Positions 18,263 to 27,129 of a stretch of DNA of 64,000 bases are shown here, piece after piece. Under the pieces are notes generated by a model. It worked only from the letters and a program-made list of their open reading frames with translations, made no database searches and was not told the origin of the DNA. This DNA comes from Sinorhizobium chiapasense (lineage in GTDB: Bacteria > Pseudomonadota > Alphaproteobacteria > Rhizobiales > Rhizobiaceae), in assembly GCF_036488675.1 (NCBI RefSeq), contig NZ_CP133152.1:930001-994000 (forward strand). Reading direction: 5' to 3'. The position numbers were made by a program, and so were the translations under genes. Position 1 is the first letter of the stretch. The number at the start of each line of letters is the position of its first letter.

Positions 18263-18329
18263 GCGTTTGATTATCCGGATTGCCATCGGCATCCATTTCT
18301 CAAGAAGGCCGGCGCGTGCCGGAAACCCC

Positions 18330-19292
18330 ATGGCCACTTCCGTGCTTTCCCGACAGCTGAGCGAGAGCGGCGCTCTGGTGGAGCGTCACTGGCAGGAGCT
18401 CAATGCCCGCCGCCGCCTTTACACCTTCCTTGGTCTGGCGCTCCTCGTTCTGACGCTGTTCGCCTCGCTCTGGTTCGCCAACGACTCGAATGCCGGCAAG
18501 TTTTTCGACCGCCTGCCGCATTTCTTCGATTTCGTCGGCGATCTGCTCCCGCGCGACGCCATGGAGATCGTGCGTGCCATGTTCGACCTGCCCTCGCCCT
18601 ATGACGACGGCAGCTTCAAGTACAACTATCCTGACGGCCGGCTTTACCTCACCGACAGCCTCTACGTACCGGAATATTTTCACAAGATGCTGGAGACGGT
18701 GAACATCGCCATCTTTTCGACGGTGGTCGGCGTCTTCTTCGGCTTCATCCTTTCGTTTCTTGCCGCGCGCAATCTCATGCCCAACCCCTGGATCAGGGGC
18801 CCGGTGCGCCGCCTGATGGAGATCCTGCGCGCCTTTCCCGAAGTGGTCATTGCCGGTTTCTTCCTGGCGATCCTCTCGCTTGGCCCCATTCCCGCGATTG
18901 CGGCGGTGTCGATCCACACGGTCGGTGCGCTTGGCAAGTTGTTCTTCGAGGTCGTCGAGAATGCCGACATGAAGCCCGAAGAGGGTTTGCGCGCCGTCGG
19001 CGCCAACTGGATCGAGCGTGTCTGGTTCGGTATCGTTCCGCAGGTTCTTCCGAACTTCACCAGTTACTTCCTGCTTCGCCTCGAGATCAATGTGCGCGCC
19101 TCGACGATCATCGGCGCCGTCGGCGGCGGCGGTATCGGCGAATTGCTGCGCCTGGCGATCGGCCAGGGTCACGAGGCAAAGACGCTCGCGATCGTGATTC
19201 TGCTGTTCACGACAATCTTCGCCGTTGATCAATTTTCCGCATGGCTCCGCCGCCGCCTTGTCGGCGATCAGGCCTTCCAGCTTGCCCAGTAG
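18330..19292 (+). CDS. phnE: Phosphonate/phosphate ABC permease 1
   Basis: A 320-residue inner-membrane permease. A first helix (LYTFLGLALLVLTLFASLWFA) is followed by a periplasmic insert of about 75 residues, then the permease core with the ATPase-coupling loop (ENADMKPEEGLRAVGANWIERVWFGIVPQ) and the GAVGGGGIGELL motif. The start at 18330 agrees with the family N-terminus; GGAAA lies upstream. It pairs with the larger permease that begins nine bases later. Confidence 0.9.
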   Translation: MATSVLSRQLSESGALVERHWQELNARRRLYTFLGLALLVLTLFASLWFANDSNAGKFFDRLPHFFDFVGDLLPRDAMEIVRAMFDLPSPYDDGSFKYNYPDGRLYLTDSLYVPEYFHKMLETVNIAIFSTVVGVFFGFILSFLAARNLMPNPWIRGPVRRLMEILRAFPEVVIAGFFLAILSLGPIPAIAAVSIHTVGALGKLFFEVVENADMKPEEGLRAVGANWIERVWFGIVPQVLPNFTSYFLLRLEINVRASTIIGAVGGGGIGELLRLAIGQGHEAKTLAIVILLFTTIFAVDQFSAWLRRRLVGDQAFQLAQ

Positions 19293-19301
19293 GAGCACAT
19301 C

Positions 19302-20816
19302 ATGACCGCCTCGACCAAGCCGAGCCTCCTTGAAATGGAAGCGATCGCCGCGCGCCATCCGCACCTGTTGCAGTCCTCTTCAACAAAGAGGTTGAAAACA
19401 GCACTGATCGGTATCGGCGTGGTGCTCTACCTGGTTTTCAGCTGGTGGTTCTTTTCGATCGGCCATGTGCTTGCCAACGCCAATTGGGGTATCGCCGGCA
19501 CCTATCTCGCCGACTGGGTCTCCTATGAGGTCCGACCCGAGATCGCGATTGCGGCCGACGGCACGATGGCAGTCTCCTACGCGCGCAATTCGCCGCTCGG
19601 CCCCAATCCCAACCCCGATTGGATCACGCTCGAGAAGAAGACCGTAACCCGAACGATAGAGGCGCCGGCCGCTGCACAGGCGTCGAAGCCGAAGGGAAGT
19701 TCGTCCTTCAACTTCATGGCGCCGAATGCGGCGCTCGGCGATGCCCAAACGGCCCAGGCACCGGACCGCATCGAGACCCGTAGCGAAGAGGTCGTCACGC
19801 GCGCACTGATTGCCTTCGATCGGTCGACGAGCATCGAGGCTGCCAGCGGCGTGGTAAAGGCGACGCACCGCGGCGAGACGCTGATAATGACCGTGGACGG
19901 CGCCGATACGGTAACGCCGCAGGGTCCGCTGCCCCGCTGGGCCATGCAGAAGCGGCCGGGAGAAAAGATCACGCTCTCCTTCGGCCTCACCGGCTGGGCG
20001 GAGGTCGAAGGCGACGAGGTCTCGATCCGCAATCGCTTCTTCGGCTGGGCGAACTTCCTCTTCGACACCAACTCGCCGTTCTTCGGAAAGCCCTATGGCG
20101 AAGTGGCCTCGCTGATCGTCGCCGGCGAACGGATCGATCCGGCACGCTCCAACCTTTCGCTTGCTTGGAACAACATTCTCTACAATGCGGAGTGGCAGCA
20201 TCTCGACGTCTGGACCAAACTGTTGCAGACGGTCGTCATGGCTTTCGTCGGCACGCTGTTCGCATCGCTGATCGCCTTTCCGCTCTGCTTCCTCGCCGCG
20301 CGCAACGTCACGCCGAACTTTCTTGCCAACCAACTCGCCAAGCGCTTCTTCGATTTCTTGAGGTCGGTGGACATGTTCATCTGGGCGCTGTTCTTCACGC
20401 GCGCCTTCGGCCCCGGCCCGCTTGCCGGCATCTCGGCGATCTTCTTCACCGACACCGGCACGCTCGGCAAGCTCTATTCCGAGGCGCTCGAAAACATCGA
20501 CGACAAGCAGCGCGAGGGCGTGAAATCGGTCGGCGCGACGCCGATCGCGGTACAGCGCTTCGGCGTGCTGCCGCAGGTCCTCCCGGTCTTTGCCAGCCAG
20601 GCACTCTATTTCTGGGAATCGAACACCCGCTCGGCGACGATCATCGGCGCCGTCGGCGCCGGCGGCATCGGGCTCAAATTGTGGGAGGCGATGCGCACCA
20701 ACTCCGATTGGGAAAATGTCGCCTACATGGTGCTTCTGATCTTGATAGTTGTCTTCATTTTCGACAGCATCTCAAACGCGTGCCGCTCGCGGCTGATGGG
20801 ACGCAAGACGCATTAG
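19302..20816 (+). CDS. phnE2: Phosphonate/phosphate ABC permease 2, with large periplasmic insert
   Basis: A 504-residue permease, nearly twice the usual PhnE length. One N-terminal helix (TALIGIGVVLYLVFSWWFFSIG, about residues 33-54) is followed by some 245 residues of predicted soluble sequence before the permease core starts near residue 300 (LLQTVVMAFVGTLFASLIAF). The core keeps the EALENIDDKQREGVKSVGATPIAVQRFGVLPQV coupling loop and GAVGAGGIGLKLWEAM. This architecture corresponds to PhoT of the S. meliloti phoCDET transporter. It is translated closely after permease 1. The role of the insert is unknown to me. Confidence 0.88.
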   Translation: MTASTKPSLLEMEAIAARHPHLLQSSSTKRLKTALIGIGVVLYLVFSWWFFSIGHVLANANWGIAGTYLADWVSYEVRPEIAIAADGTMAVSYARNSPLGPNPNPDWITLEKKTVTRTIEAPAAAQASKPKGSSSFNFMAPNAALGDAQTAQAPDRIETRSEEVVTRALIAFDRSTSIEAASGVVKATHRGETLIMTVDGADTVTPQGPLPRWAMQKRPGEKITLSFGLTGWAEVEGDEVSIRNRFFGWANFLFDTNSPFFGKPYGEVASLIVAGERIDPARSNLSLAWNNILYNAEWQHLDVWTKLLQTVVMAFVGTLFASLIAFPLCFLAARNVTPNFLANQLAKRFFDFLRSVDMFIWALFFTRAFGPGPLAGISAIFFTDTGTLGKLYSEALENIDDKQREGVKSVGATPIAVQRFGVLPQVLPVFASQALYFWESNTRSATIIGAVGAGGIGLKLWEAMRTNSDWENVAYMVLLILIVVFIFDSISNACRSRLMGRKTH

Positions 20817-20821
20817 AATCA

Positions 20822-20867
20822 GAGCGGGAGGCGGGCGGAAGCCGCACACACTTTTCCTCGGCCGCTC
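20822..20867. repeat. Short RIME-like palindrome
   Basis: GAGCGG ... CCGCTC arms enclose GGCGGAAGCCGCACACACTT, followed by TTCC, resembling half of the RIME-type element at 25683-25726. It lies in the phnE2 to DUF1045 gap. Confidence 0.5.
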
Positions 20868-20993
20868 CGCCCCGAATTGCGTTTCGCACCGAAGTCATCA
20901 TGATGTTGTCATGCAAATCGGCTAGCTGCGCATCGCACCCCGCGAACATCGACCCGCCGGACGGCGGGCCGGTCGATACAGAAAGTGAGACCC

Positions 20994-21701
20994 GTGCGTT
21001 ATGCAATCTATTTCGCGCCGCCGGCCGATGACCGGCTGACGCAGACCGCAGCCCGTTGGCTTGGCCGCGACGCCTTTGTCGACGGAGCACTCAGCTGGCC
21101 GGAAGTCCCGGCGCTCGGGCGCGAAAATCAGATGGCGTTGACGGCAGATCCGCGCCGATACGGCTTTCACGGAACGTTGAAGGCGCCGTTCGAGCTCGCA
21201 GAAGGCAAGGGCGAAGCGGATCTGCTCGCGGCCTTCGACGAGTTTGCGGCGGAGATCGAACCCTTCGACGTGCCGCGGATCGTGCTTCACCAGATCGGTC
21301 CCTTTTTCGCGCTGGTCGCAGCCGAAGACTGCCAGCCTCTTCAAAACCTGGCGGAACAGGCCGTTCGCCGTTTCGAGCCGTTCCGGGCGCCGCTATCGGA
21401 CGCCGATGTCGGTCGCCGCAATCCGGAGAAGCTCACGCTGCGTCAGCGGGAATATCTTACGACGTGGGGTTACCCTTACGTCTTTGAGGAATTTCAGTTC
21501 CACTTGACGCTGACGGGACCGGTGCCGACGGAGACGGAAGGAGTGATGCGCGAGACGCTCACCGCCGCATTCGAGGAGTTCATCGGCAAGCCGCTCGACG
21601 TTTCGACCGTGGCACTTTTCGTCGAGCCCCATCGCGGCGCGCCGTTTACGGTTCATTCCCTACTGCCGCTTGGCGGCGCGTCCCAACGAAAGATCGCATG
21701 A
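20994..21701 (+). CDS. DUF1045 (2H phosphoesterase-like) phosphonate metabolism protein
   Basis: About 235 residues. Two H-X-T/S-type motifs of the 2H phosphoesterase superfamily are visible: YGFHGTLKAPF near residue 56 and FQFHLTLTGP near residue 165. DUF1045 proteins are regularly found in phosphonate operons next to phnM and phnN, as here; they probably hydrolyse a cyclic phosphate intermediate (the role held by PhnP elsewhere), which is inference. Family members begin (M)RYAIYF, so the GTG at 20994 is preferred over the one at 20985. It ends one base before phnM. Confidence 0.82.
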   Translation: MRYAIYFAPPADDRLTQTAARWLGRDAFVDGALSWPEVPALGRENQMALTADPRRYGFHGTLKAPFELAEGKGEADLLAAFDEFAAEIEPFDVPRIVLHQIGPFFALVAAEDCQPLQNLAEQAVRRFEPFRAPLSDADVGRRNPEKLTLRQREYLTTWGYPYVFEEFQFHLTLTGPVPTETEGVMRETLTAAFEEFIGKPLDVSTVALFVEPHRGAPFTVHSLLPLGGASQRKIA

Positions 21702-21702
21702 G

Positions 21703-22842
21703 ATGAGCAAAGAACAGGTTTTGAGCAACGCCCGCATCGTTCTCGAGGACAGGATCGTCAACGGTTCCGTCCTCATCCGTGACGGTCGCATCGCCGACAT
21801 TTCGGAAGGGGCAAGCAGCGCGGGCGAAGATTTTGACGGCGACTACCTACTGCCCGGCCTGATCGAACTCCACACCGATCATCTGGAGGCGCACTACTCG
21901 CCGCGCCCGGGCGTGCGCTGGCTGAAGATCGCGGCGATCCAGGCCCATGACGCCCAGGTCGTCACCTCCGGCATCACCACGGTCTTCGACTGCCTGCGTC
22001 TGGGTTCGGACGAGGATGGCGGCTTCCAGAAGGGCGAGATGCGCAGCATGGCCGACGCCCTGGCACAGGCTAAGGAGGAAGGCCGCTTGCGCGCCGACCA
22101 CCTCATCCATCTGCGTTGCGAAGTTTCGACCTCCGACGTCCTCGAGCATTACGAGGACTTTCAACAAGACCCGCAAGTTCGGCTCGTCTCGCTGATGGAC
22201 CACGCGCCGGGACAGCGTCAGTTCCAGACGATGGATCAGTACACGCTCTACTACAAGACGAAGCGCGGCCTTTCGGACGAGGCCTTCACCGAGTTCGTCG
22301 AGCGCCAGCAGGCGCTTTCCGCCCGGTACGCCGCGCCACATCGTACGGCGCTGGCGAAGGCGTGCGCCGAACGCGGCATCACCATTGCCAGCCATGACGA
22401 CGCGACGGTGGCGCATGTCGAGGAATCGATCGGCTACGGCATCCGCTTGGCGGAATTCCCGACGAGCTTCGAGGCAGCCGAAGCCTCGCATCGCGCCGGC
22501 CTGAGCGTTCTGATGGGCGCGCCCAATATCGTGCGCGGCAAGTCTCATTCCGGCAACATCGCCGCCCGCGATCTCGCCGAGCGTGGTGTTCTCGATGTGC
22601 TTTCCTCCGATTATGTGCCTTTCAGCCTCATCCATGCGCCGTTCGTTCTGGCTGACGAGGTCGAGGCGATCGATCTGCCGCAGGCGATCGCCATGGTAAC
22701 AGCGACGCCGGCGCGCACCGTCGGTCTCGACGATCGCGGCCGGATTGCTGTCGGACTGCGCGCCGATATCGCGCGCGTCCATCGCCGTGAGGGCATTCCA
22801 GTTGTTCGCTCCGTCTGGCGCGAAGGACGGCGTGTCGCATGA
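21703..22842 (+). CDS. phnM: Alpha-D-ribose 1-methylphosphonate 5-triphosphate diphosphatase
   Basis: A 379-residue amidohydrolase-fold enzyme that removes pyrophosphate from the ribose methylphosphonate triphosphate intermediate of the C-P lyase pathway. Metal ligands are seen in LPGLIELHTDHLEAHY and ASHDDATVAHVEE. LMDHAPGQRQF and GAPNIVRGKSHSGNIAA are PhnM hallmarks. The ATG follows one base after the DUF1045 stop, and the gene overlaps phnN by four bases. The C-P lyase core genes (phnGHIJKL) are not in this window. Confidence 0.93.
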   Translation: MSKEQVLSNARIVLEDRIVNGSVLIRDGRIADISEGASSAGEDFDGDYLLPGLIELHTDHLEAHYSPRPGVRWLKIAAIQAHDAQVVTSGITTVFDCLRLGSDEDGGFQKGEMRSMADALAQAKEEGRLRADHLIHLRCEVSTSDVLEHYEDFQQDPQVRLVSLMDHAPGQRQFQTMDQYTLYYKTKRGLSDEAFTEFVERQQALSARYAAPHRTALAKACAERGITIASHDDATVAHVEESIGYGIRLAEFPTSFEAAEASHRAGLSVLMGAPNIVRGKSHSGNIAARDLAERGVLDVLSSDYVPFSLIHAPFVLADEVEAIDLPQAIAMVTATPARTVGLDDRGRIAVGLRADIARVHRREGIPVVRSVWREGRRVA

Positions 22843-23429
22843 CGGAGGTCGGACAGGGACGTGGAGCGCTCATCGTCGTCGTCGGCCCAAGCGGGGCAGG
22901 CAAGGACAGCGTCATGGGCTTCGCCGCGCACCATTTCGCGCATCGCCCGGACATCCTCTTCGTGCGGCGCGTGATCACGCGTCCATCGGATGCCGGCAGT
23001 GAAGTGCATGAAAGCGTCTCGACTCCGGAATTCGAGGACATGAGGCGAAACGGCGCTTTTGCCGTTTCGTGGCAGGCCCATGGCTTGAGCTACGGCGTTC
23101 CAATCGAGATCGCCGACAGGGTCTCAAGCGGCATGACGGCGATCGTCAACGGCAGCCGCGCCGCCCTTCCCGCAATTCGCGCGGCCTTCGGCACCATCGC
23201 CGTCGCGCTCGTGACCGCGGACCCGGCGGTGCTGGCGAAGCGCCTGGCCGAACGCGGGCGCGAGAGCGAAGAGGACGTGTTGCGCCGGCTCACGCGGCAG
23301 ACGCCCGACATCGTCGCCGGCGGACCCGACGTGACGGTGATCGACAATAGCGGCCGGCTCGATGTCGCCGGGCAGCGCTTCGTTGCGCTCGTCGAGCGGC
23401 ATTGCGCGGCGTTGCATCATCTGGCCTGA
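22839..23429 (+). CDS. phnN: Ribose 1,5-bisphosphokinase
   Basis: A 196-residue guanylate-kinase-like enzyme making PRPP from ribose 1,5-bisphosphate, the last step after C-P bond cleavage. The P-loop GPSGAGKDS lies at residues 16-24 and VRRVITRPSDAGSEVHESVS follows, as in PhnN. It overlaps phnM by ATGA and is followed by a strong terminator, which ends the operon. Confidence 0.92.
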   Translation: MTEVGQGRGALIVVVGPSGAGKDSVMGFAAHHFAHRPDILFVRRVITRPSDAGSEVHESVSTPEFEDMRRNGAFAVSWQAHGLSYGVPIEIADRVSSGMTAIVNGSRAALPAIRAAFGTIAVALVTADPAVLAKRLAERGRESEEDVLRRLTRQTPDIVAGGPDVTVIDNSGRLDVAGQRFVALVERHCAALHHLA

Positions 23430-23461
23430 GCAAGAACGAAGGATCGCGAACGTTCTCGATA

Positions 23462-23494
23462 GCCCCGGGTCTAATAGTCCGGGGCCTTTTTTTT
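23462..23494 (+). terminator. Rho-independent terminator after phnN
   Basis: A GC-only stem (GCCCCGG paired with CCGGGGC), a short TCTAATAGT-like loop and a run of eight T, 33 bases after the phnN stop. Confidence 0.88.
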
Positions 23495-23578
23495 GCACTG
23501 CGCCCGTGGCAGGCAACAGGCTTTGCCCCCTACAGCTTGTCGGGACCAATACGATCGATGCCCCGGCGCGGACCTTTG

Positions 23579-23950
23579 CTATCGCGGGTCGCCTTGCGCC
23601 AGCGCCTCTTCCGCCACTTCCTCGATCTTCTTCACCATGGGAAGGTCCACCGCGGCGGCGATGACGGAATCGAGCAGGCCCGGAAAGCGACTATCGAGGT
23701 CGTCGCTCCGCAGCGTGATCAGTCGGCTGGTGCCGGAGACCTCCGTGCGGGTAATGCCGGCCTCGCGCAATTTGGCGAGATGGTAGCTGATATTGGTCTT
23801 GGAGCCGAACTCCGTGAAGTTCAGGCACATGGTCGGGCGTCCGTCGCGGCGGGCGAGATAAGCGACGATCGCCAGGCGTGTCGGGTCGCCGAGGGAGGAG
23901 AGCACGTTGGATAGGGTGATCTGATCGGCGGTGGGATGAGGCAGGGTCAT
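23579..23950 (-). CDS. ArsR-family transcriptional regulator
   Basis: A 123-residue winged-helix repressor: LSNVLSSLGDPTRLAIVAYL, then the recognition region KTNISYHLAKLREAGITRTEVSGTSRLITLR. The single Cys in MCLNFTEF is not enough for the classic metal site, so the signal may be organic. It is divergent from an MFS efflux gene. The 140 bases between them hold inverted repeats (TTGACATG...CATGTTCAA and TTCAA...TTGAA, around 24034-24075), fitting repression of both genes. The start at 23950 gives the usual ArsR length. Confidence 0.85.
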   Translation of the reverse strand: MTLPHPTADQITLSNVLSSLGDPTRLAIVAYLARRDGRPTMCLNFTEFGSKTNISYHLAKLREAGITRTEVSGTSRLITLRSDDLDSRFPGLLDSVIAAAVDLPMVKKIEEVAEEALAQGDPR

Positions 23951-24091
23951 GGTTCGAACATAGCTGCGCCGGCACTCCAGTTCAACGCGGCCGGCCGTCC
24001 CGTCCCTTATACCGGGGCGGTGGAACGCGTATATTGACATGGCGACCAGTCATGTTCAATAGTTCAGTATATTTTGAATAAAGGATCTCCC

Positions 24092-25276
24092 ATGGACAAG
24101 CGCCTCATCTGGCTCGCTGTCGGCTCCTTCACGATGAGCACGGTCGGCTTCGTTTTTTCGAGCCTTTTGCCATCGATCGCGGCCGACACCCACACGACCA
24201 TCCCACATGCGGGGCACCTGATTACTGTGTTCTCGCTTTCCTACGCCATCGGCGCGCCGCTGCTCTCGGCGATGGCGGGGGCGGCTGACAGGCGGCGGCT
24301 GCTTGTGGCTGCCATGCTTACCTTCGTGGTCGGCAACGGCATCGCGGCGACAAGCGTCTCGTTCACGACGCTGCTGCTTGCCCAGATTGTCATGGGAATG
24401 GCGAGTGGGCTGTTTGCTGCCACCGCCCAGGCAACAGCGGTTTCGCTCGCCGGGTCGGAGCACCGCGCGCTGGCAATCTCGATCGTAGTGGGCGGCACCA
24501 CGTTCGCCGTGGCTCTGGGCGCACCCCTCGGGGCGCTGATCGCGGCCTTCTGGGGCTGGCGCGGCACGTTCGCGGCGGTTGCCCTGCTCGGACTCGCCTG
24601 CGCCACCGTGCTGTGGTTGCGCCTGCCGCGGGGCCTCAGCGGAACCAAGCTGACGCTTTCCGAGCGCTTCAGCGCCATCGCTCGCCCGGGCGTGGCCTCG
24701 TCGCTGATGGTGACCTTTCTTTATCTTGCGGGCGCCTTCGTGATCATCTCCTATCTCGCACCGCTGGCGATCGACGGTGCCGGGCTTTCGAAAATGGCGT
24801 TGCCCGGCCTGCTCCTTGCTTTCGGCGTGGGCGCGGTGATCGGCAATCTTTCCAGTGGCTACTTGGCCGACCAAGTCGGCGCGACGCGCATGGTGGCGCT
24901 TTCGCTGATGTCCGCGCTGATAGTGTCGCTGGTGATTGCCTTCGGGCTGCATCTCCTGCCGCGCCACCTCGCCGGCCTGCTGCTGATCGGCATCATGGTG
25001 CCGTGGGGCATCATCGGCTGGGCGTTCCCGCCGGCACAGGCCAGTCGCATCGTCGGCTTCGCGCCGGAGGTGGCGCATCTGACGCTGTCGCTCAACGCCT
25101 CGGCGATCTATCTCGGCATCGCCAGCGGCACAGCGATCGGCGGGCGCGTGCTGGAAAACACGGCCGCAGCCAATCTCGGCTTCTTCGCCGCGCTGTTTCC
25201 GGTGGCCGCGCTCGCCGTGCTCTACGCGGGGCTGCGCTCCTACCGGCGGCGCTTCGCAGTCGGCCTGGCGGAATAG
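24092..25276 (+). CDS. MFS efflux transporter (DHA1-like)
   Basis: A 394-residue inner-membrane protein with 12 predicted helices. The loop between helices 2 and 3 reads LSAMAGAADRRRLL, a variant of the MFS signature; other helices read GGTTFAVALGAPLGALIAAFWGWR. It resembles AraJ/PbuE-type drug or metabolite exporters. The start at 24092 has AAGGA upstream; a TTG six codons earlier is less likely. The divergent ArsR gene probably controls it. Substrate unknown. Confidence 0.85.
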   Translation: MDKRLIWLAVGSFTMSTVGFVFSSLLPSIAADTHTTIPHAGHLITVFSLSYAIGAPLLSAMAGAADRRRLLVAAMLTFVVGNGIAATSVSFTTLLLAQIVMGMASGLFAATAQATAVSLAGSEHRALAISIVVGGTTFAVALGAPLGALIAAFWGWRGTFAAVALLGLACATVLWLRLPRGLSGTKLTLSERFSAIARPGVASSLMVTFLYLAGAFVIISYLAPLAIDGAGLSKMALPGLLLAFGVGAVIGNLSSGYLADQVGATRMVALSLMSALIVSLVIAFGLHLLPRHLAGLLLIGIMVPWGIIGWAFPPAQASRIVGFAPEVAHLTLSLNASAIYLGIASGTAIGGRVLENTAAANLGFFAALFPVAALAVLYAGLRSYRRRFAVGLAE

Positions 25277-25626
25277 GTACAACCGCAATTGAGCCGGCGC
25301 GGGACATGCATGCTTTCGCGCCGGCCGACTCAAACGTGGTCGGCGACGCGATCTCAGTGGGATCGCTGAGCGGATCCAACACATTCCGGCCAAGCTCGTC
25401 GGCGCGCTCACCTCCGTGTCGGTAAGCGCACAACACTTGAACGCTTTCGATCCGGAGGCCGTGCCGGCTCGCTGCGACACTACCGAGCGATCTACCCTGC
25501 TGCGCTGTTCGACATATTCAAATAAGGTCGCGGCCGCCATGTCGCCGCTCTCTCGACGGCACAGCCCAACCGATCAGCAACATATCGCGCCGCTCTCGGC
25601 GACAACTCTGCCCCCATCTGACGGCC
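25277..25626. other. Intergenic region downstream of the MFS gene
   Basis: Holds a 9-bp hairpin (GCCGGCGCG at 25293-25301 pairing with 25317-25325), which lacks a T run but may end the MFS transcript. The rest shows no gene I can support; short frames on both strands have no ribosome binding sites. Confidence 0.5.
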
Positions 25627-25732
25627 TAGATCATTTCATTGTTTCATTGAAACGGTGAAATGATCTAACTCTTTGAAACCACGCAATTCCGGACGGAAAA
25701 CCGTCACACACTTTTCCTGGAATTGCTCTAGG
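25627..25732. repeat. RIME-like double palindrome
   Basis: Two adjacent palindromes: 25627-25667 (TAGATCATTTCA ... TGAAATGATCTA) and 25683-25726 (GCAATTCC ... GGAATTGC enclosing GGACGGAAAACCGTC). The two-palindrome architecture of just over 100 bases fits the rhizobial intergenic mosaic element RIME1 as I recall it. It lies between the MFS gene and the hut operon. Confidence 0.7.
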
Positions 25733-25845
25733 TCTGCCGCCGGAACCTTCCATGCGGCAAGATCACCCTATCTTCTCTGTCATCAAGCTGATCCGGCACG
25801 TTCGTGTCGCAACGCCGCGAATTTTCGCTTGCCACCGGCATTATT

Positions 25846-25857
25846 ATGTATATACAT
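25846..25857. promoter_or_regulatory. Putative HutC operator
   Basis: ATGTATATACAT, a perfect 12-base palindrome 25 bases upstream of the hutI start. GntR-type HutC repressors bind TGTATA-like palindromes and release on urocanate. No hutC gene lies in the window next to hut, so the regulator would act from elsewhere. Confidence 0.6.
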
Positions 25858-25881
25858 TATCGCAAGAGAAGGGCGGAACTT

Positions 25882-27129
25882 ATGGACGTAAACAGGAACG
25901 CGAGTTCAAGCATAACCAGCCTCTGGCGCAATGCGCGCCTGGCAACGCTTCGCGAGGATATCGGGCCGCTCGGCATCATCGAGAAAGGCGCCGTCGCCGC
26001 CCGCGGCGACCGGATCGTCTATGTCGGCGCAGAAGAACACCTGCCCCAGGACCTTGCCCAAGCCGACGAGACAATCGATTGTGAAGGCCGTTGGATGACG
26101 CCGGCGCTGATCGATTGCCACACCCATATCGTCCATGGCGGCAACCGCGCGCGTGAATTCCAGCTTCGGCTCGAAGGCGCCACCTACGAGGAAATTGCGC
26201 GCGCCGGCGGTGGCATCGCCTCGACGGTGAAGGCGACCAATGCCCTGTCGGTCGAGGAACTGGTGGAAGCGGCACTTCCGCGGCTCGACACGCTGCTTGG
26301 TGAGGGGGTCGCGACGGTCGAGGTGAAGTCCGGCTATGGCCTGAATATCGAGGCCGAGCTGAAGATGCTGCGCGCCGCGCGCCGGCTTCAAGAGCTGCGT
26401 CCGGTGCGCATCGTCACGAGCTATCTCGCCGCGCACGCGACGCCCCCCGAATACAAGAGCCGCAATAGCGACTATATTGCCGACGTCGTGCTGCCGGGCC
26501 TAGAAGCCGCGCACGCCGAGGGCCTCGTCGACGCAGTCGACGGCTTCTGCGAAGGCATCGCCTTTTCGCCCGCCGAGATCGGCCGGGTCTTCGATGCCGC
26601 GAAGGAGCTTGGCCTGCCGGTCAAGCTTCATGCCGAACAGCTTTCGGACCTCGGCGGCGCCAAGCTCGCCGCCTCCTACGGCGCGCTTTCGGCCGACCAT
26701 CTCGAATATCTCGACGCGGAAGGCGCGGCCGCTATGGCAAGGGCCGGCACTGTCGCAGTGCTCCTGCCCGGTGCCTTCTTTACGCTTCGGGAAAAACAAC
26801 TGCCGCCGGTCGACGCGCTACGTGCCGCCGGCACGCGCATTGCCATTGCGACGGATTGCAACCCGGGTACCTCACCGCTGACGTCGCTGCTTCTGACCAT
26901 GAACATGTCGGCGACGCTCTTCCGGCTGACCGTCGACGAGTGCCTCGCGGGGGTCACGCGCGAAGCCGCGCGCGCGCTCGGAATCCTCGACAAGACCGGC
27001 ACGATCGAGGTCGGCAAATCCGCGGACCTCGCGATCTGGAACATCGATGAGCCTGCCGAACTTATCTATCGGATAGGCTTCAATCCGCTGCATCAGCGCA
27101 TCTTTGGAGGCGAAAGAATCGGCCAATGA
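25882..27129 (+). CDS. hutI: Imidazolonepropionase
   Basis: Hydrolyses 4-imidazolone-5-propionate to N-formimino-L-glutamate, the third step of histidine degradation. The 415-residue protein has the amidohydrolase metal site [10 protein letters not shown] near residue 78, [18 protein letters not shown] and [10 protein letters not shown]. The ATG at 25882 with GGGCGGAAC upstream gives the usual length. First of hutI-hutH-hutG-hutU; it overlaps hutH by four bases. Confidence 0.95.
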   Translation: MDVNRNASSSITSLWRNARLATLREDIGPLGIIEKGAVAARGDRIVYVGAEEHLPQDLAQADETIDCEGRWMTPALIDCHTHIVHGGNRAREFQLRLEGATYEEIARAGGGIASTVKATNALSVEELVEAALPRLDTLLGEGVATVEVKSGYGLNIEAELKMLRAARRLQELRPVRIVTSYLAAHATPPEYKSRNSDYIADVVLPGLEAAHAEGLVDAVDGFCEGIAFSPAEIGRVFDAAKELGLPVKLHAEQLSDLGGAKLAASYGALSADHLEYLDAEGAAAMARAGTVAVLLPGAFFTLREKQLPPVDALRAAGTRIAIATDCNPGTSPLTSLLLTMNMSATLFRLTVDECLAGVTREAARALGILDKTGTIEVGKSADLAIWNIDEPAELIYRIGFNPLHQRIFGGERIGQ

